A DNA stretch of 64,000 bases. Origin: Phycisphaeraceae bacterium. GTDB lineage: Bacteria; Planctomycetota; Phycisphaerae; Phycisphaerales; Phycisphaeraceae. Below the pieces are notes generated by a model that searched no databases, had not been told where the DNA came from, and was given only the letters and a program-made list of their open reading frames with translations. Below are positions 10,366 to 20,694 of this stretch, one piece after another; the stretch's first letter is position 1, and each line of letters opens with the position of its first letter. The stretch lies in assembly GCA_020849625.1 (NCBI GenBank), contig JADLFV010000097.1, positions 1 to 64,000 on the forward strand. The letters are read 5' to 3'. The position numbers and the translations under genes were made by a program.

Positions 10366-11754
10366 ATGTCGCAGCACGCCACCACAACTTTGCCCGAGCA
10401 CGAGATGCAGCCGCTGGGCGACCGCGCCCGCCGCTGGTCGCTGCGCCTGGCGGTGGTGGGCGCGGCGGGACTGATCGCAGGCTTCATCGCGGCCATGATC
10501 ATGCCCGGCGAGGGCACGGGGCTGCAGCGATTCGCCTTCAGTTACCTCACCGGCTTCGCCTTCGCCCTGAGCATCGGTCTGGGCAGTCTGCTGCTGGTGC
10601 TGACGACGCACCTGTTCCGGGCCGGCTGGGTGATCGTGGTGCGGCGGGTGATCGAGTGTCACGCGGCGGCGGTGAGCGTGCTGAGCGTGCTGCTGATTCC
10701 GCTGCTGATTTACGTCTTCAGCGGCAGCGGCTGGCCTTATCCGTGGGCCGCCGCCGTCGTACCCAGGCACGGCGAGCCTGGCGTCCATGTTGAGCCGGGC
10801 CACGATGAGCAAAGTGTGCACGATGTGGCGGCGGAAATTCGAAATTCGAAATTCGAAATTCGAAATTCTGATTACGGTGATCCCGCGGCGGCCACGGCGT
10901 CCATGATGGATCACATGATCCACGTCAAGCGGCCGTTTTTGAACGCCGGGGTGTTCACGCTGCTGTGGACGGCGTGCTTCGCCTGCTGGTCGATCCTGGG
11001 CGTGTGGTATCTGCGCAGCTCGGCGGCACAGGACCGAAGCGGTGATCCGCACCTGACCAACCAGCGCGAAAAGTTCGCGCCGCTGGGCACGCTGCTGTTC
11101 GCAGCCACGCTCACGCTGGCGGCTTTCATCGGGCTGATGAGCCTGGACCCCACGTGGTATTCGACCATGTTCGGCGTGTACTACTTCTCCGGCAGCATGA
11201 TCGGGGCCCTGGCGACGATCATCCTGGTGCTGATGGTCCTGCAGAACGCAGGCGTCATCAGCAGCGTCAACATCGAGCACTACCACGACCTGGGCAAACT
11301 GCTGTTCGCCTTCGTGGTCTTCTGGGCGTACATCGCTTACAGCCAGTACATGCTGATCTGGTATGCCGCGATCCCCGTCGAGCAGCCGTGGACGATCGTC
11401 CGCGGCCTGAGCACGGTGCATCACAACGGGTTCAGCTATTTCGCCCTGTTCATGCTGTTCGGACACTTTGTGCTGCCGTTCCTGTTCCTGCTGAGCCGGC
11501 ATGTGAAGCGGCATCGCGTGATGCTGGCGATCGGCGCGGCCTGGATGCTGTTCATGCACGGCGCGGACGTGTTCTGGCTGGTGCTGCCGCCGTATCAGCA
11601 CGAGACGTTCCCGCTGCCGCTGCCGGAGATTCTGTGCATGATCGGGGCGACGGCGGTGCTGCTGGCGGGCGCAGCCCGCTACGCGGCCGGGGTAAGCGTG
11701 GTGGCCTATGGCGATCCACGGTTGAAGGATTCGTTGAACTTCAGGAACTACTAG
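10366..11754 (+). CDS. actF: Alternative complex III membrane subunit ActF
   Basis: The 462-residue protein is a second NrfD-like membrane subunit with about ten hydrophobic segments, including LTLAAFIGLMSLDPTWYSTMFGVYYFSGSMIGA and MLFGHFVLPFLFLLSRHVK. ATG 10366 is chosen because the ORF start at 10000 lies inside actE in another frame. The oddest part is about residues 157-168 (EIRNSKFEIRNS), encoded by five tandem GAAATTC heptamers in a loop between membrane segments. The tract is 35 bases, so adding or losing one unit would break the frame. It is the last act gene. Confidence 0.93.
   Translation: MSQHATTTLPEHEMQPLGDRARRWSLRLAVVGAAGLIAGFIAAMIMPGEGTGLQRFAFSYLTGFAFALSIGLGSLLLVLTTHLFRAGWVIVVRRVIECHAAAVSVLSVLLIPLLIYVFSGSGWPYPWAAAVVPRHGEPGVHVEPGHDEQSVHDVAAEIRNSKFEIRNSDYGDPAAATASMMDHMIHVKRPFLNAGVFTLLWTACFACWSILGVWYLRSSAAQDRSGDPHLTNQREKFAPLGTLLFAATLTLAAFIGLMSLDPTWYSTMFGVYYFSGSMIGALATIILVLMVLQNAGVISSVNIEHYHDLGKLLFAFVVFWAYIAYSQYMLIWYAAIPVEQPWTIVRGLSTVHHNGFSYFALFMLFGHFVLPFLFLLSRHVKRHRVMLAIGAAWMLFMHGADVFWLVLPPYQHETFPLPLPEILCMIGATAVLLAGAARYAAGVSVVAYGDPRLKDSLNFRNY
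10834..10868. repeat. Five tandem GAAATTC heptamers inside actF
   Basis: Five perfect head-to-tail copies of GAAATTC run for 35 bases. The same unit appears in the repeat at the end of coxA. It is read in frame within actF as EIRNSKFEIRNS. Confidence 0.95.
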
Positions 11755-11766
11755 GAATCCGCGGAC

Positions 11767-12072
11767 ATGAGCGAAAAAAGCGGCACATTTTCGCAGGGCA
11801 TCAACGTCGCGGCCCTCGTCCTGATCCTGCTGGTGGGTGCTGTCGCCACCTATGTGACGGTGGTGGGCGTGCAGGCCTATTATGAGGCCGCTGTGCTGCG
11901 CGAGCAGCAGACCAAACTGATCCAGCCCCTGTACCAGCCGCTGATCGACTTGAAGGAAAGTCAGATCAGTAACCTCACCACCGTGGGCTGGGTGCAAAAG
12001 GAAACCGGCCTGGCCCGCGTGCCCATTGAAGAGGGCATGCAGAAAGTGATCGAAAAGTACGGCAAGCCATGA
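11767..12072 (+). CDS. Small membrane-anchored protein of the act-cox operon
   Basis: This 101-residue protein has one N-terminal membrane helix (NVAALVLILLVGAVATYVTVVGV), then a soluble part with REQQTKLIQPLYQPLIDLKESQISNL and WVQKETGLARVPIEEGMQKVIEKYG. I recognise the pattern from small proteins in respiratory operons, but I know no defined function. It lies 12 bases after actF and overlaps the SCO gene by an ATGA, so it probably acts in assembly or stability of the oxidase. Confidence 0.8.
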   Translation: MSEKSGTFSQGINVAALVLILLVGAVATYVTVVGVQAYYEAAVLREQQTKLIQPLYQPLIDLKESQISNLTTVGWVQKETGLARVPIEEGMQKVIEKYGKP

Positions 12073-12962
12073 GTCGAAGCGTCCCCGTCATCCTGATCGC
12101 GTGTCTGGTTGCACCGGCTTTGGCTGAGCAGTCCCAGATGTCGCCGCAGCGCCGGGCTGAGATGGAAAAGCGCCTGGACCAGATGCCGGCCGAGGTGCGC
12201 GATGTCTATATCGATGAGCATGCCGGCGATAGCATCCCGCTGGACCTTGCCTTCCGCGACACCAATGGCGATGCGGTCAGGCTCAGCGACTACATCGACG
12301 GCTCGATGCCGGTCATTCTCACGCTCAACTATTACCGCTGCCCGCGCCTGTGCGACCTGCTGCTCAACGGCGCCGCCAGGCTGGCTGACGAGATGGACCT
12401 GACCCCCGGAAGTGATTACCGCATCGTGACGGTGGGCTTCGACCCTGCTGAGACGCCCGCCCTGGCCCGGCTCAAAAAGGCCAACCTGCTCAACACCCTC
12501 AGCGACAAGAACAAGCAAGCGGTCGGACCAGCCTGGGCGTTTCTGACCGGTGAGCAGCCGGCCATTGACGCCCTGACCGACGCGACCGGCTTCAAATACA
12601 AGTGGCTGGAAGATCAGAAACAGTACGCTCACCCCACCGCTCTGATCGTGCTGTCGCCGCAGGGCAAGATCACGCGCTACATCTACGGCACGGACTTCCG
12701 CGATCGTTTGTCCACCGTGCGCCTGTCACTGGTGGAAGCCAGCGAGGGCAAAGTGGGCTCGCCGCTGGATTTCTTCCTGCTGTCCTGCTTCCATTACAGC
12801 CCCAGCGACGGCAAATACACCGCCACCGTCATGGGGATCATGCGCCTGGGCGGGGCGCTAACCGTGCTGCTGATCGTGTTCGGCATCGCCCTGCTGCTGC
12901 TGCGCGAATTTTTGCATCGCCGCCGCCCCCGGAAGAATGAGATGGGGGGATTGACTACATGA
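12069..12962 (+). CDS. SCO1/SenC copper chaperone
   Basis: The protein (297 residues) has a signal peptide (VPVILIACLVAPALA) and a thioredoxin-like fold. It carries the copper motif CPRLC near residue 95 and a His in AHPTALIVL, the third copper ligand. A C-terminal membrane helix follows (ALTVLLIVFGIALLLLREF). SCO proteins insert copper into the CuA site of oxidase subunit II, which fits its position directly before coxB. Both ends overlap neighbours by ATGA, implying coupled translation. It contains one exact and one near copy of CCCCCGGAAGT. Confidence 0.94.
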   Translation: MSRSVPVILIACLVAPALAEQSQMSPQRRAEMEKRLDQMPAEVRDVYIDEHAGDSIPLDLAFRDTNGDAVRLSDYIDGSMPVILTLNYYRCPRLCDLLLNGAARLADEMDLTPGSDYRIVTVGFDPAETPALARLKKANLLNTLSDKNKQAVGPAWAFLTGEQPAIDALTDATGFKYKWLEDQKQYAHPTALIVLSPQGKITRYIYGTDFRDRLSTVRLSLVEASEGKVGSPLDFFLLSCFHYSPSDGKYTATVMGIMRLGGALTVLLIVFGIALLLLREFLHRRRPRKNEMGGLTT

Positions 12963-13945
12963 TGAATCTGCTTGCCCAAACGCAATGGTGGAACTGGCTG
13001 CCGGAGAAAGGCTCGACTTTCACGCAGTGGGTCGATCCGCTTTTCTATTTCGAGCTGATCCTGTCGGTGGTGCTGTTCGTGGGCATCGGCGGGTGCATGT
13101 TCTACTTTGCCTGGAAGTACCATCACAAGAACCGCGAGGACCATCCGCACGGATCGCACCACAACAACACGCTGGAGATCGTCTGGTCGGTCATTCCGCT
13201 GGGCATCGTGATGTTCATCTTCGTCTGGGGCTTTCGCGGCATGATGGACATGACCCAGCCGCAGGCCTATTCGACGGAGATCGTGGTCACCGCCAGCCGC
13301 TGGAACTGGCAGTTCAGCTATCCCAACGGGGCGCAGTCGTCGATGCAGGACGGTCTGACGGTGCCGGTGAATCAGCCGATCCGCATCGTGCTCAAGACAC
13401 CGCTGACGGACGTGATCCACAGCTTCTACGTGCCGGCCTTCCGCATCAAGAAGGATGCCGTGCCCGGGCGCTACAACGAAACCTGGTTCAAGGCCACGCA
13501 GACCGGCGAGTACCCGATTTACTGTGCCGAGTATTGCGGGCAACAGCACTCGCAGATGCGCTCGAAGGTGCGCGTGGTCAGCGAGGATGAGTACTACGCT
13601 TTCCTGGCTGACGCTGCCAACTTCCTGGACAACGATCCGCCGGCGGTGGCGGGCCAAAAGGTGTTCGCGATCAAGGGCTGCGCCACCTGCCACTCGGTGG
13701 AAGGCAAGCCCGGCACCGGCCCGCCGCTGAATGACGTCTTCGCCAGCAAGGTGACGCTCACCGACGGCAGCCAGGTGGACGCGGACGAGAATTACATCAT
13801 GAACTCGGTGAAGAACCCCTCGTCGCAGATCGTGGCGGGGTTCCAGGACCAGATGACCGTGCTGGACGTCAGCGAAAAGGAGCTGGACGCGTTGATTGCG
13901 TATCTGAAGTCGATCAGCAAGCATTACGTGGGAAATAAGGAGTAG
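12959..13945 (+). CDS. coxB: Cytochrome c oxidase subunit II with fused cytochrome c domain
   Basis: The 328-residue protein has two membrane helices near residues 27-50 and 75-95. The CuA domain follows, with VIHSFYVPAFRIK and the ligand motif CAEYCGQQHSQM. Its C-terminal cytochrome c domain has CATCH near residue 241 and a distal Met in GFQDQM. A fused haem domain marks a caa3-type oxidase, so ActE or ActA could donate electrons directly to it. The start codons ATG 12959 and 12962 are adjacent. Its 3' end abuts a palindromic repeat. Confidence 0.95.
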   Translation: MMNLLAQTQWWNWLPEKGSTFTQWVDPLFYFELILSVVLFVGIGGCMFYFAWKYHHKNREDHPHGSHHNNTLEIVWSVIPLGIVMFIFVWGFRGMMDMTQPQAYSTEIVVTASRWNWQFSYPNGAQSSMQDGLTVPVNQPIRIVLKTPLTDVIHSFYVPAFRIKKDAVPGRYNETWFKATQTGEYPIYCAEYCGQQHSQMRSKVRVVSEDEYYAFLADAANFLDNDPPAVAGQKVFAIKGCATCHSVEGKPGTGPPLNDVFASKVTLTDGSQVDADENYIMNSVKNPSSQIVAGFQDQMTVLDVSEKELDALIAYLKSISKHYVGNKE

Positions 13946-13994
13946 AGCCGCGAGCGTCAACGAGCGAGAAACCGCTCCCTCACGGCCGCGGCTC
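13945..13994. repeat. GAGCCGCG palindromic repeat between coxB and coxA
   Basis: GAGCCGCG at the left end pairs with CGCGGCTC at the right end, with inner GAGCG and CGCTC elements. It starts in the coxB TAG stop codon and fills most of the gap before coxA. A stem here could stabilise the upstream mRNA. Confidence 0.7.
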
Positions 13995-14011
13995 CGTTAG
14001 AAACGAAAACC

Positions 14012-15829
<1,818 letters not shown>

Positions 15830-15919
15830 CGAATGTTCGATTGTTCCAAGGACGAAACCTGGCCGCAATTTGCGTCATTCGTCATTCGAATTTAGACCCC
15901 CACCCCTACACCACACGCC

Positions 15920-17080
15920 ATGAACCAAGACGACGCACACAACCCGCATCTCGCCCACCACTTCGACTCCATGACTCAGCAGTTCGAGTCGAGCAAGCTG
16001 GGCATGTGGCTGTTCCTGGCCACCGAAGTGCTGATGTTCGGCGGCCTGTTCATGGCTTACGCCATCTACCGGGCCAACAATCCCGACGTTTACATGTTCG
16101 CTCACCAGGCCCTTGACACCCGCCTGGGCGCGATCAACACGGCTGTGCTGCTGGCCAGCAGTTTCACCATGGCCTGGGCCGTGCGCGCAGCGCAGATGAG
16201 TCAGCGGAGGCTGATCATGGTCCTGCTGGGGCTGACCCTGCTGGGCGGGGCTGGGTTCATGGTGATTAAAACCGTCGAATACAGCGGCAAATACGCCCAT
16301 CACCTGTGGATCGGCCCGGTCAACGCCTTCTACTACGAGGCGGGCTTTATCAACAAAGACACCACGTTGACCTCCGCTGAGTACTACGTCTCTTCGCATG
16401 GCTCACCAGCGCACGAAACACCCGATGCGGCGCACAAATCGACGGCGCACGAGACGACGGAAGCTGCCGCTCCCAGCGAGGGCGAGGTGGTGCTCGATGC
16501 GCATGCCGCGGCGCCGGCTCCCGCATCACCCGTGGCGGCGGGCGTCGATCACTCCAGCATTCAACTGGCTGCCCTGGGGCCCACCGGCGTGGCGCACGTG
16601 GTCATCGCCGAGCCGCGGCAGGTCGGCGTGGCCCAGCATCAGTATCCGAAGTTCGAGCAGATGTCGTCCAACGATCGCCGCCGCGTGCACCTGTTCTTCG
16701 ACATCTACTACCTGATGACCGGGCTGCACGGGCTGCACGTACTGGTGGGCATGGCCATCATCTGGGTGCTGCTGCACAAGGCGGCCGACTCGCTGACCCG
16801 GGCCTGGACGCCGTCGTTCGCATTGCTGATCGCGGGCGGATACTTTTTGTTTTTAGGTTCGCACCTGGGCCTGCGCTGGCCGCTGGTGCTGGGCATCGTG
16901 CTGCTGCTGATCGCCGCGGTCGTCGGCTTCATGCGCCACGCCAAGGCCGCCGCCGACGTGGTCAGGCCCGGAGCCTACAGCAGACAGTTCTTCGATCCCG
17001 TCGAGATCGGCGGCCTCTACTGGCACCTGGTTGACCTGATCTGGATCTTCCTCTTCCCGCTGCTTTACCTGATTCGATAG
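15920..17080 (+). CDS. coxC: Cytochrome c oxidase subunit III with long loop insertion
   Basis: The 386-residue protein has the subunit III helices: KLGMWLFLATEVLMFGGLFMAY, then LHGLHVLVGMAIIWVLL, and the closing YWHLVDLIWIFLFPLLYLI. Between the third and fourth helices it carries about 100 extra residues (about 150-250) rich in His, Ala, Thr and Glu, such as SPAHETPDAAHKSTAHETTEA. Usual subunit III proteins are nearer 200-280 residues. The loop would lie outside the membrane. It is separated from coxA by a repeat of about 100 bases. Confidence 0.94.
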   Translation: MNQDDAHNPHLAHHFDSMTQQFESSKLGMWLFLATEVLMFGGLFMAYAIYRANNPDVYMFAHQALDTRLGAINTAVLLASSFTMAWAVRAAQMSQRRLIMVLLGLTLLGGAGFMVIKTVEYSGKYAHHLWIGPVNAFYYEAGFINKDTTLTSAEYYVSSHGSPAHETPDAAHKSTAHETTEAAAPSEGEVVLDAHAAAPAPASPVAAGVDHSSIQLAALGPTGVAHVVIAEPRQVGVAQHQYPKFEQMSSNDRRRVHLFFDIYYLMTGLHGLHVLVGMAIIWVLLHKAADSLTRAWTPSFALLIAGGYFLFLGSHLGLRWPLVLGIVLLLIAAVVGFMRHAKAAADVVRPGAYSRQFFDPVEIGGLYWHLVDLIWIFLFPLLYLIR

Positions 17081-17117
17081 GAAAAAGGCAACCGCGGTTG
17101 CCTTGAATTGACTTACC

Positions 17118-17471
17118 ATGAGCGATACCACCCATGCCGATACCCACGTCGTCCACGCCCATATCAGTCCGCTCTGGCAACTGGCGGGCATCCTGATCGC
17201 CCTGTTGCTCCTGACCGTGGCCACGGTGGCCGTGTCGTACGCCAATCTCGGCAATCTCAGCATCCTGGTCGCCCTGCTGATCGCCGCGGTCAAGGGCACG
17301 CTGGTGGTCCTCTACTTCATGCACCTGCGCTACGATGCCCCCTTCAATGCCTTGGTTTTCAGCATGGCCTTGCTGTTCGTGGCCCTGATGATCGGCTTCA
17401 CGCTCATCGACAGCAGACAGTATCAGCCCAATCTCACCCCGCCCCCCGCCGTCGGCAATGTCCCGGAATGA
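17118..17471 (+). CDS. Small oxidase subunit IV (prokaryotic COX4 type)
   Basis: This 117-residue protein has a His-rich N-terminus and three membrane helices, with the family segment VALLIAAVKGTLVVLYFMHLRYDAPFNALVF. Small subunit IV proteins of this kind sit beside caa3 and bo3 oxidase genes and aid assembly or stability. It lies 37 bases after coxC. The downstream ORF can start inside its last codons. Confidence 0.9.
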   Translation: MSDTTHADTHVVHAHISPLWQLAGILIALLLLTVATVAVSYANLGNLSILVALLIAAVKGTLVVLYFMHLRYDAPFNALVFSMALLFVALMIGFTLIDSRQYQPNLTPPPAVGNVPE

Positions 17472-17514
17472 CAACGCGGCGGAGGCCGGTTCACCGGCCG
17501 TCAGGAGTTCAACC

Positions 17515-18120
17515 ATGCTCGACGATCGGCAACAGGAACTTCCACCTCGTGGCTACACCTTCGGCATGTGGCTGTTCCTGGCCGCACTGGGCATGCTCTT
17601 TGCCGCGTCGATGGTCGGCTACACGCTCATCCGCCTGCGCCTGGCCAATCCGCCGGTCGATTCCCAGATCGTGCCCGTGCCGCGCGGCCAGTTGCATCCG
17701 CCCATGCTGCTGATGCTCAGCACCGCCCTGATCCTCTGCTCCAGCTTGACCATCCATGCGGCTGTCAGCGCCCTGAAACGTGATCTGCTGGACAAGTTCC
17801 GCAAGGGCCTGGCCGCCACGCTCGTGCTGGCTAGCGGCTTTGTCGCTGTGCAGGTCCCGGCCATGATCATGCTGCTCGGCCGCCATCACGAACTGAGCAA
17901 GGAGAGCAACTACCTGTTCGGCTTCGCCTTCGCCCTGATCCTGCTGCACGCCCTGCACGTGCTGGGCGGGTTGATCCCGCTCGTGGTGATTCACGCCAAG
18001 GCGCGACGCAGGGCCTACGATGCCCAGCACGACGGCCCGCCGCGCAGTCTCGCCTACTACTGGCACTTCCTCGATGCCGTGTGGCTGATCATGTTCAGCA
18101 TGTTCCTGCTGCTGATGTGA
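17515..18120 (+). CDS. Second cytochrome c oxidase subunit-III-like protein
   Basis: The protein has five membrane helices with subunit III features: YTFGMWLFLAALGMLFAASMVGY, FALILLHALHVLGGLIPLVVIH and YYWHFLDAVWLIMFSMFLL. It lacks the loop insertion of the upstream CoxC. I place the start at ATG 17515 because AGGAG lies 7 bases before it; ATG 17458 would overlap the previous gene by 14 bases and add 19 residues. It ends the respiratory operon. Why the cluster has two subunit III paralogues is not clear; each might serve a different oxidase or assembly state. Confidence 0.88.
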   Translation: MLDDRQQELPPRGYTFGMWLFLAALGMLFAASMVGYTLIRLRLANPPVDSQIVPVPRGQLHPPMLLMLSTALILCSSLTIHAAVSALKRDLLDKFRKGLAATLVLASGFVAVQVPAMIMLLGRHHELSKESNYLFGFAFALILLHALHVLGGLIPLVVIHAKARRRAYDAQHDGPPRSLAYYWHFLDAVWLIMFSMFLLLM

Positions 18121-18193
18121 TCGGCGGCGGCAGAACGTGTGTGAAAAGCCACACGATGATGGTCCAACGCCCGCCAACTCCTGTTGCCGGGTG

Positions 18194-18217
18194 GCCCACC
18201 CACGGGAGTGGGTGGGC
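18194..18217. terminator. Hairpin between convergent oxidase and MFS genes
   Basis: GCCCACCCAC pairs perfectly with GTGGGTGGGC over a GGGA loop. It lies between two convergent genes, so it could end transcription from both sides, although there is no clear T-run. It may instead be one of the palindromic repeats common in this genome. Confidence 0.55.
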
Positions 18218-18262
18218 TTGGGGGCGCACCTATTCATGGCCCGCCACTTCTCACAGGCAATG

Positions 18263-19669
18263 TCAGTCCGCGACGTTGCGGGACAGGCGGCCGCTGTCGA
18301 GTTGGCGTTTGAGGTTCTGGTAGCCGATCTCGGCGACGACGGACAGGGCGACGGTGATCAGGAACACGTGCGGGCCGATGCCGGCGAACCCGGGCAGCAG
18401 GCCGGCCCCGCGCCAGCCTTCCATCAGATAGATGGCCAGGTAAGCGGCGAACAGTCCGCGCACGCCGGTGAGCATGATGTGGATGCCCATGTACACCGCC
18501 ACCAGGCGGCGGTTGGCGAAGTCATTGTGCCCCAGGTTCCAGGCCAGGGTGCCGCCCGCGTTGATGATGCCCACCACGATCTGCGGCAGCCACACCAGCA
18601 GCAGACCGGCCGGTCCCAGCATGGCACAGATCCAATACAGGACCTGAAGCAGAATCCAGTAGAGACTGTGCCGCGAGCGGAACTGGGCGATGTGAACCTG
18701 ATCGAAATACCTTGCCCAGTACGGCAGCACCAGCATCATCACCACCATGGGCAGCGTCACCAGCAGCAGCATCGACAACAGGAACGCGTAATCCCGGTAC
18801 GGTGGGCGTTCGGTCCAGTCGATCACCAGCTTGGCGATGGCGGCATCGCCCATGAGGTTGGCCACGCCGCCGACGAACTGCCAGAGCTGGTATTCACGGT
18901 AAAAACGGTCGCGGCGCAACACGTTCCAGAAGTGGGTGGATGACTCGGGCGTGGCTTTGTTGTCGAACTCATAGACGGGCGCGGCGTCGCCGTGCGGCGT
19001 GGGTCGGGCCGCCGGCTGACGCTCGAAGTCCAACAACTCCTTCTCCCGACGCACCCGCACCCGGGAAAAGGAGATGACCCCGACGGCGGCCAAGGCCGCT
19101 GCCAGCGGATAGATCACGCGGAACAGTTCCACGCGGTAGTCCAGCAGCGGAGCCGTGACCAGCGGCGCCACCGACATAATCAGGCTCGACACCATGGCCA
19201 GCCGCCCCGTGATCTGTCCACGGACGGCCCGGGGGTAGTTGTGCCGCCAGACCGTGCTGCGAATGGTCACCAGACCGGCCAGCAGGCAGCGGACCGTCAG
19301 CATCATGGCCACCAGCAGCGTCCCCCCGTAGCGTGAGGCTTGGTGGTTGGGCAGCACGGCCACCGCCGCGATCAACAGCAGCATGATGCTCTGAAGCGTG
19401 GTGATAAAACCGACCTTCGGCCGGCCACGCGCCAGCATGGCCCACAACATGCTGGTGATGTTAGCCAGCACAGGACCGGCCATGATGGTGGCGAAGCCGA
19501 AGTCCCCCACGTCGAACACCTTGCGGGCCAGCACCGCCACCACGCGCCCCTCGACCATGGCCATGGCCAGCGGCATCGCCATCGCGGTCACCAGCTCCAG
19601 TGAGTAGCTGGGACGGGTCATCAGCGGCTGATGGATCGGGCGGTAGGAGTCAATCAGGCGGTTAAACAT
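18263..19669 (-). CDS. MFS-type membrane transporter
   Basis: The 468-residue protein has about eleven or twelve hydrophobic segments and an MFS-like layout: two six-helix halves with a charged linker (RVRREKELLDFERQPAARPTPHGDAAPV) near residue 210. Loop motifs such as MLARGRPKVGF resemble the first MFS loop. The substrate cannot be read from the sequence. It is divergent from the ThuA-like gene and convergent with the oxidase operon, so it may belong functionally to the ThuA/UroD/PhyH locus. Confidence 0.75.
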   Translation of the reverse strand: MFNRLIDSYRPIHQPLMTRPSYSLELVTAMAMPLAMAMVEGRVVAVLARKVFDVGDFGFATIMAGPVLANITSMLWAMLARGRPKVGFITTLQSIMLLLIAAVAVLPNHQASRYGGTLLVAMMLTVRCLLAGLVTIRSTVWRHNYPRAVRGQITGRLAMVSSLIMSVAPLVTAPLLDYRVELFRVIYPLAAALAAVGVISFSRVRVRREKELLDFERQPAARPTPHGDAAPVYEFDNKATPESSTHFWNVLRRDRFYREYQLWQFVGGVANLMGDAAIAKLVIDWTERPPYRDYAFLLSMLLLVTLPMVVMMLVLPYWARYFDQVHIAQFRSRHSLYWILLQVLYWICAMLGPAGLLLVWLPQIVVGIINAGGTLAWNLGHNDFANRRLVAVYMGIHIMLTGVRGLFAAYLAIYLMEGWRGAGLLPGFAGIGPHVFLITVALSVVAEIGYQNLKRQLDSGRLSRNVAD

Positions 19670-19883
19670 CGGATAGGGGCCACATCATAGTGAAACGGCG
19701 GCGATTGTCGAAATACGCGGCAGCAGGCATCCCCCAAGACGCCCGACCACGCAAAAAACCATGCAACTTTTGTTGCAAAAATATCACCCGCGCCACCCGT
19801 GACGGACTGGCCCGTATCGGGTATGTTTCACTTGGCCAGACCGGCTGGTTCTACCCGCCTACCGATTCAAGAGGGAATGTTCT

Positions 19884-20648
19884 ATGTCAACGGCTCCCAT
19901 CCGCGTCACCGTGTGGCACGAATACGTGCACGAAAAAAATAAACCCGCAGTCGCCAAGATGTATCCCCACGGCATGCACGTGGTCATGAAGCAGGCCATC
20001 GAGCAGACCCTCGGCAACCTGGCAGTCGTCCGCACCGCCACCCTGGAGGAGCCGGAGCACGGCCTGACCGAGCAGGTGCTGGCGGAAACCGACGTGCTCA
20101 CCTGGTGGGGCCACACCGCCCACAAGCGCGTCGAGGACGCCATCGTCGATCGCGTCCACCAGCGCGTGCTCGAAGGCATGGGCCTGGTCGTGCTGCACTC
20201 CGGCCACTACTCCAAGATTTTCAAAAAACTCATGGGCACCGGCTGCGGACTCAAGTGGCGCGAGGTCGGCGAACGCGAACGACTCTGGTGCGTCAACCCC
20301 GGCCACCCCATCGCTGCCGGCATGGCAAAGGACTACTTCGAGCTCGAACACACCGAAATGTACGGCGAACTGTTCGACATCCCCACGCCCGATGAATTGA
20401 TCTTCATCAGTTGGTTCGAGGGCGGCGATGTGTTCCGCAGCGGCTGCGTGTGGACCCGCGGTCGGGGCAAGGTCTTTTACTTCCGGCCCGGCCACGAAAC
20501 ATATCCGATCTACTACGACGAAAACGTCCGCCGCGTGCTGGGCAACGGCGTCAAGTACGTCGCGCCCGTTACCGGAAGGTCACCCTATTCGCTCGAAGCG
20601 CCGCAGATCAAAGTGCCGCTGTCGCCGATTCCGACGCGCGGTGTTTAG
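19884..20648 (+). CDS. ThuA-like protein (trehalose utilisation family)
   Basis: The protein (254 residues) has the ThuA glutamine-amidotransferase-like fold: [25 protein letters not shown], then [14 protein letters not shown] and [18 protein letters not shown], and [36 protein letters not shown]. Family members are linked to sugar, mainly trehalose, metabolism; the reaction is not settled. The start follows a GAGGG stretch. Its TAG stop lies in a three-stem palindrome shared with the convergent UroD-like gene. Confidence 0.88.
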   Translation: MSTAPIRVTVWHEYVHEKNKPAVAKMYPHGMHVVMKQAIEQTLGNLAVVRTATLEEPEHGLTEQVLAETDVLTWWGHTAHKRVEDAIVDRVHQRVLEGMGLVVLHSGHYSKIFKKLMGTGCGLKWREVGERERLWCVNPGHPIAAGMAKDYFELEHTEMYGELFDIPTPDELIFISWFEGGDVFRSGCVWTRGRGKVFYFRPGHETYPIYYDENVRRVLGNGVKYVAPVTGRSPYSLEAPQIKVPLSPIPTRGV

Positions 20649-20694
20649 CGGGCGAGCTTGCTCGCCCAACGCGGAGCAAGCTCCGCGGCTAAAC
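20643..20694. repeat. Three-stem palindrome between convergent ThuA and UroD genes
   Basis: GTTTAGC and GCTAAAC close the structure. Inside are two perfect hairpins, GGCGAGC-TT-GCTCGCC and GCGGAGC-AA-GCTCCGC. The outer arms contain the TAG stop codons of both convergent genes. It may act as a bidirectional terminator. Confidence 0.85.

Noticed and set aside
19690-19989. 99-residue ORF between the MFS and ThuA genes
   Set aside because: It overlaps the ThuA start out of frame and shows no conserved pattern.
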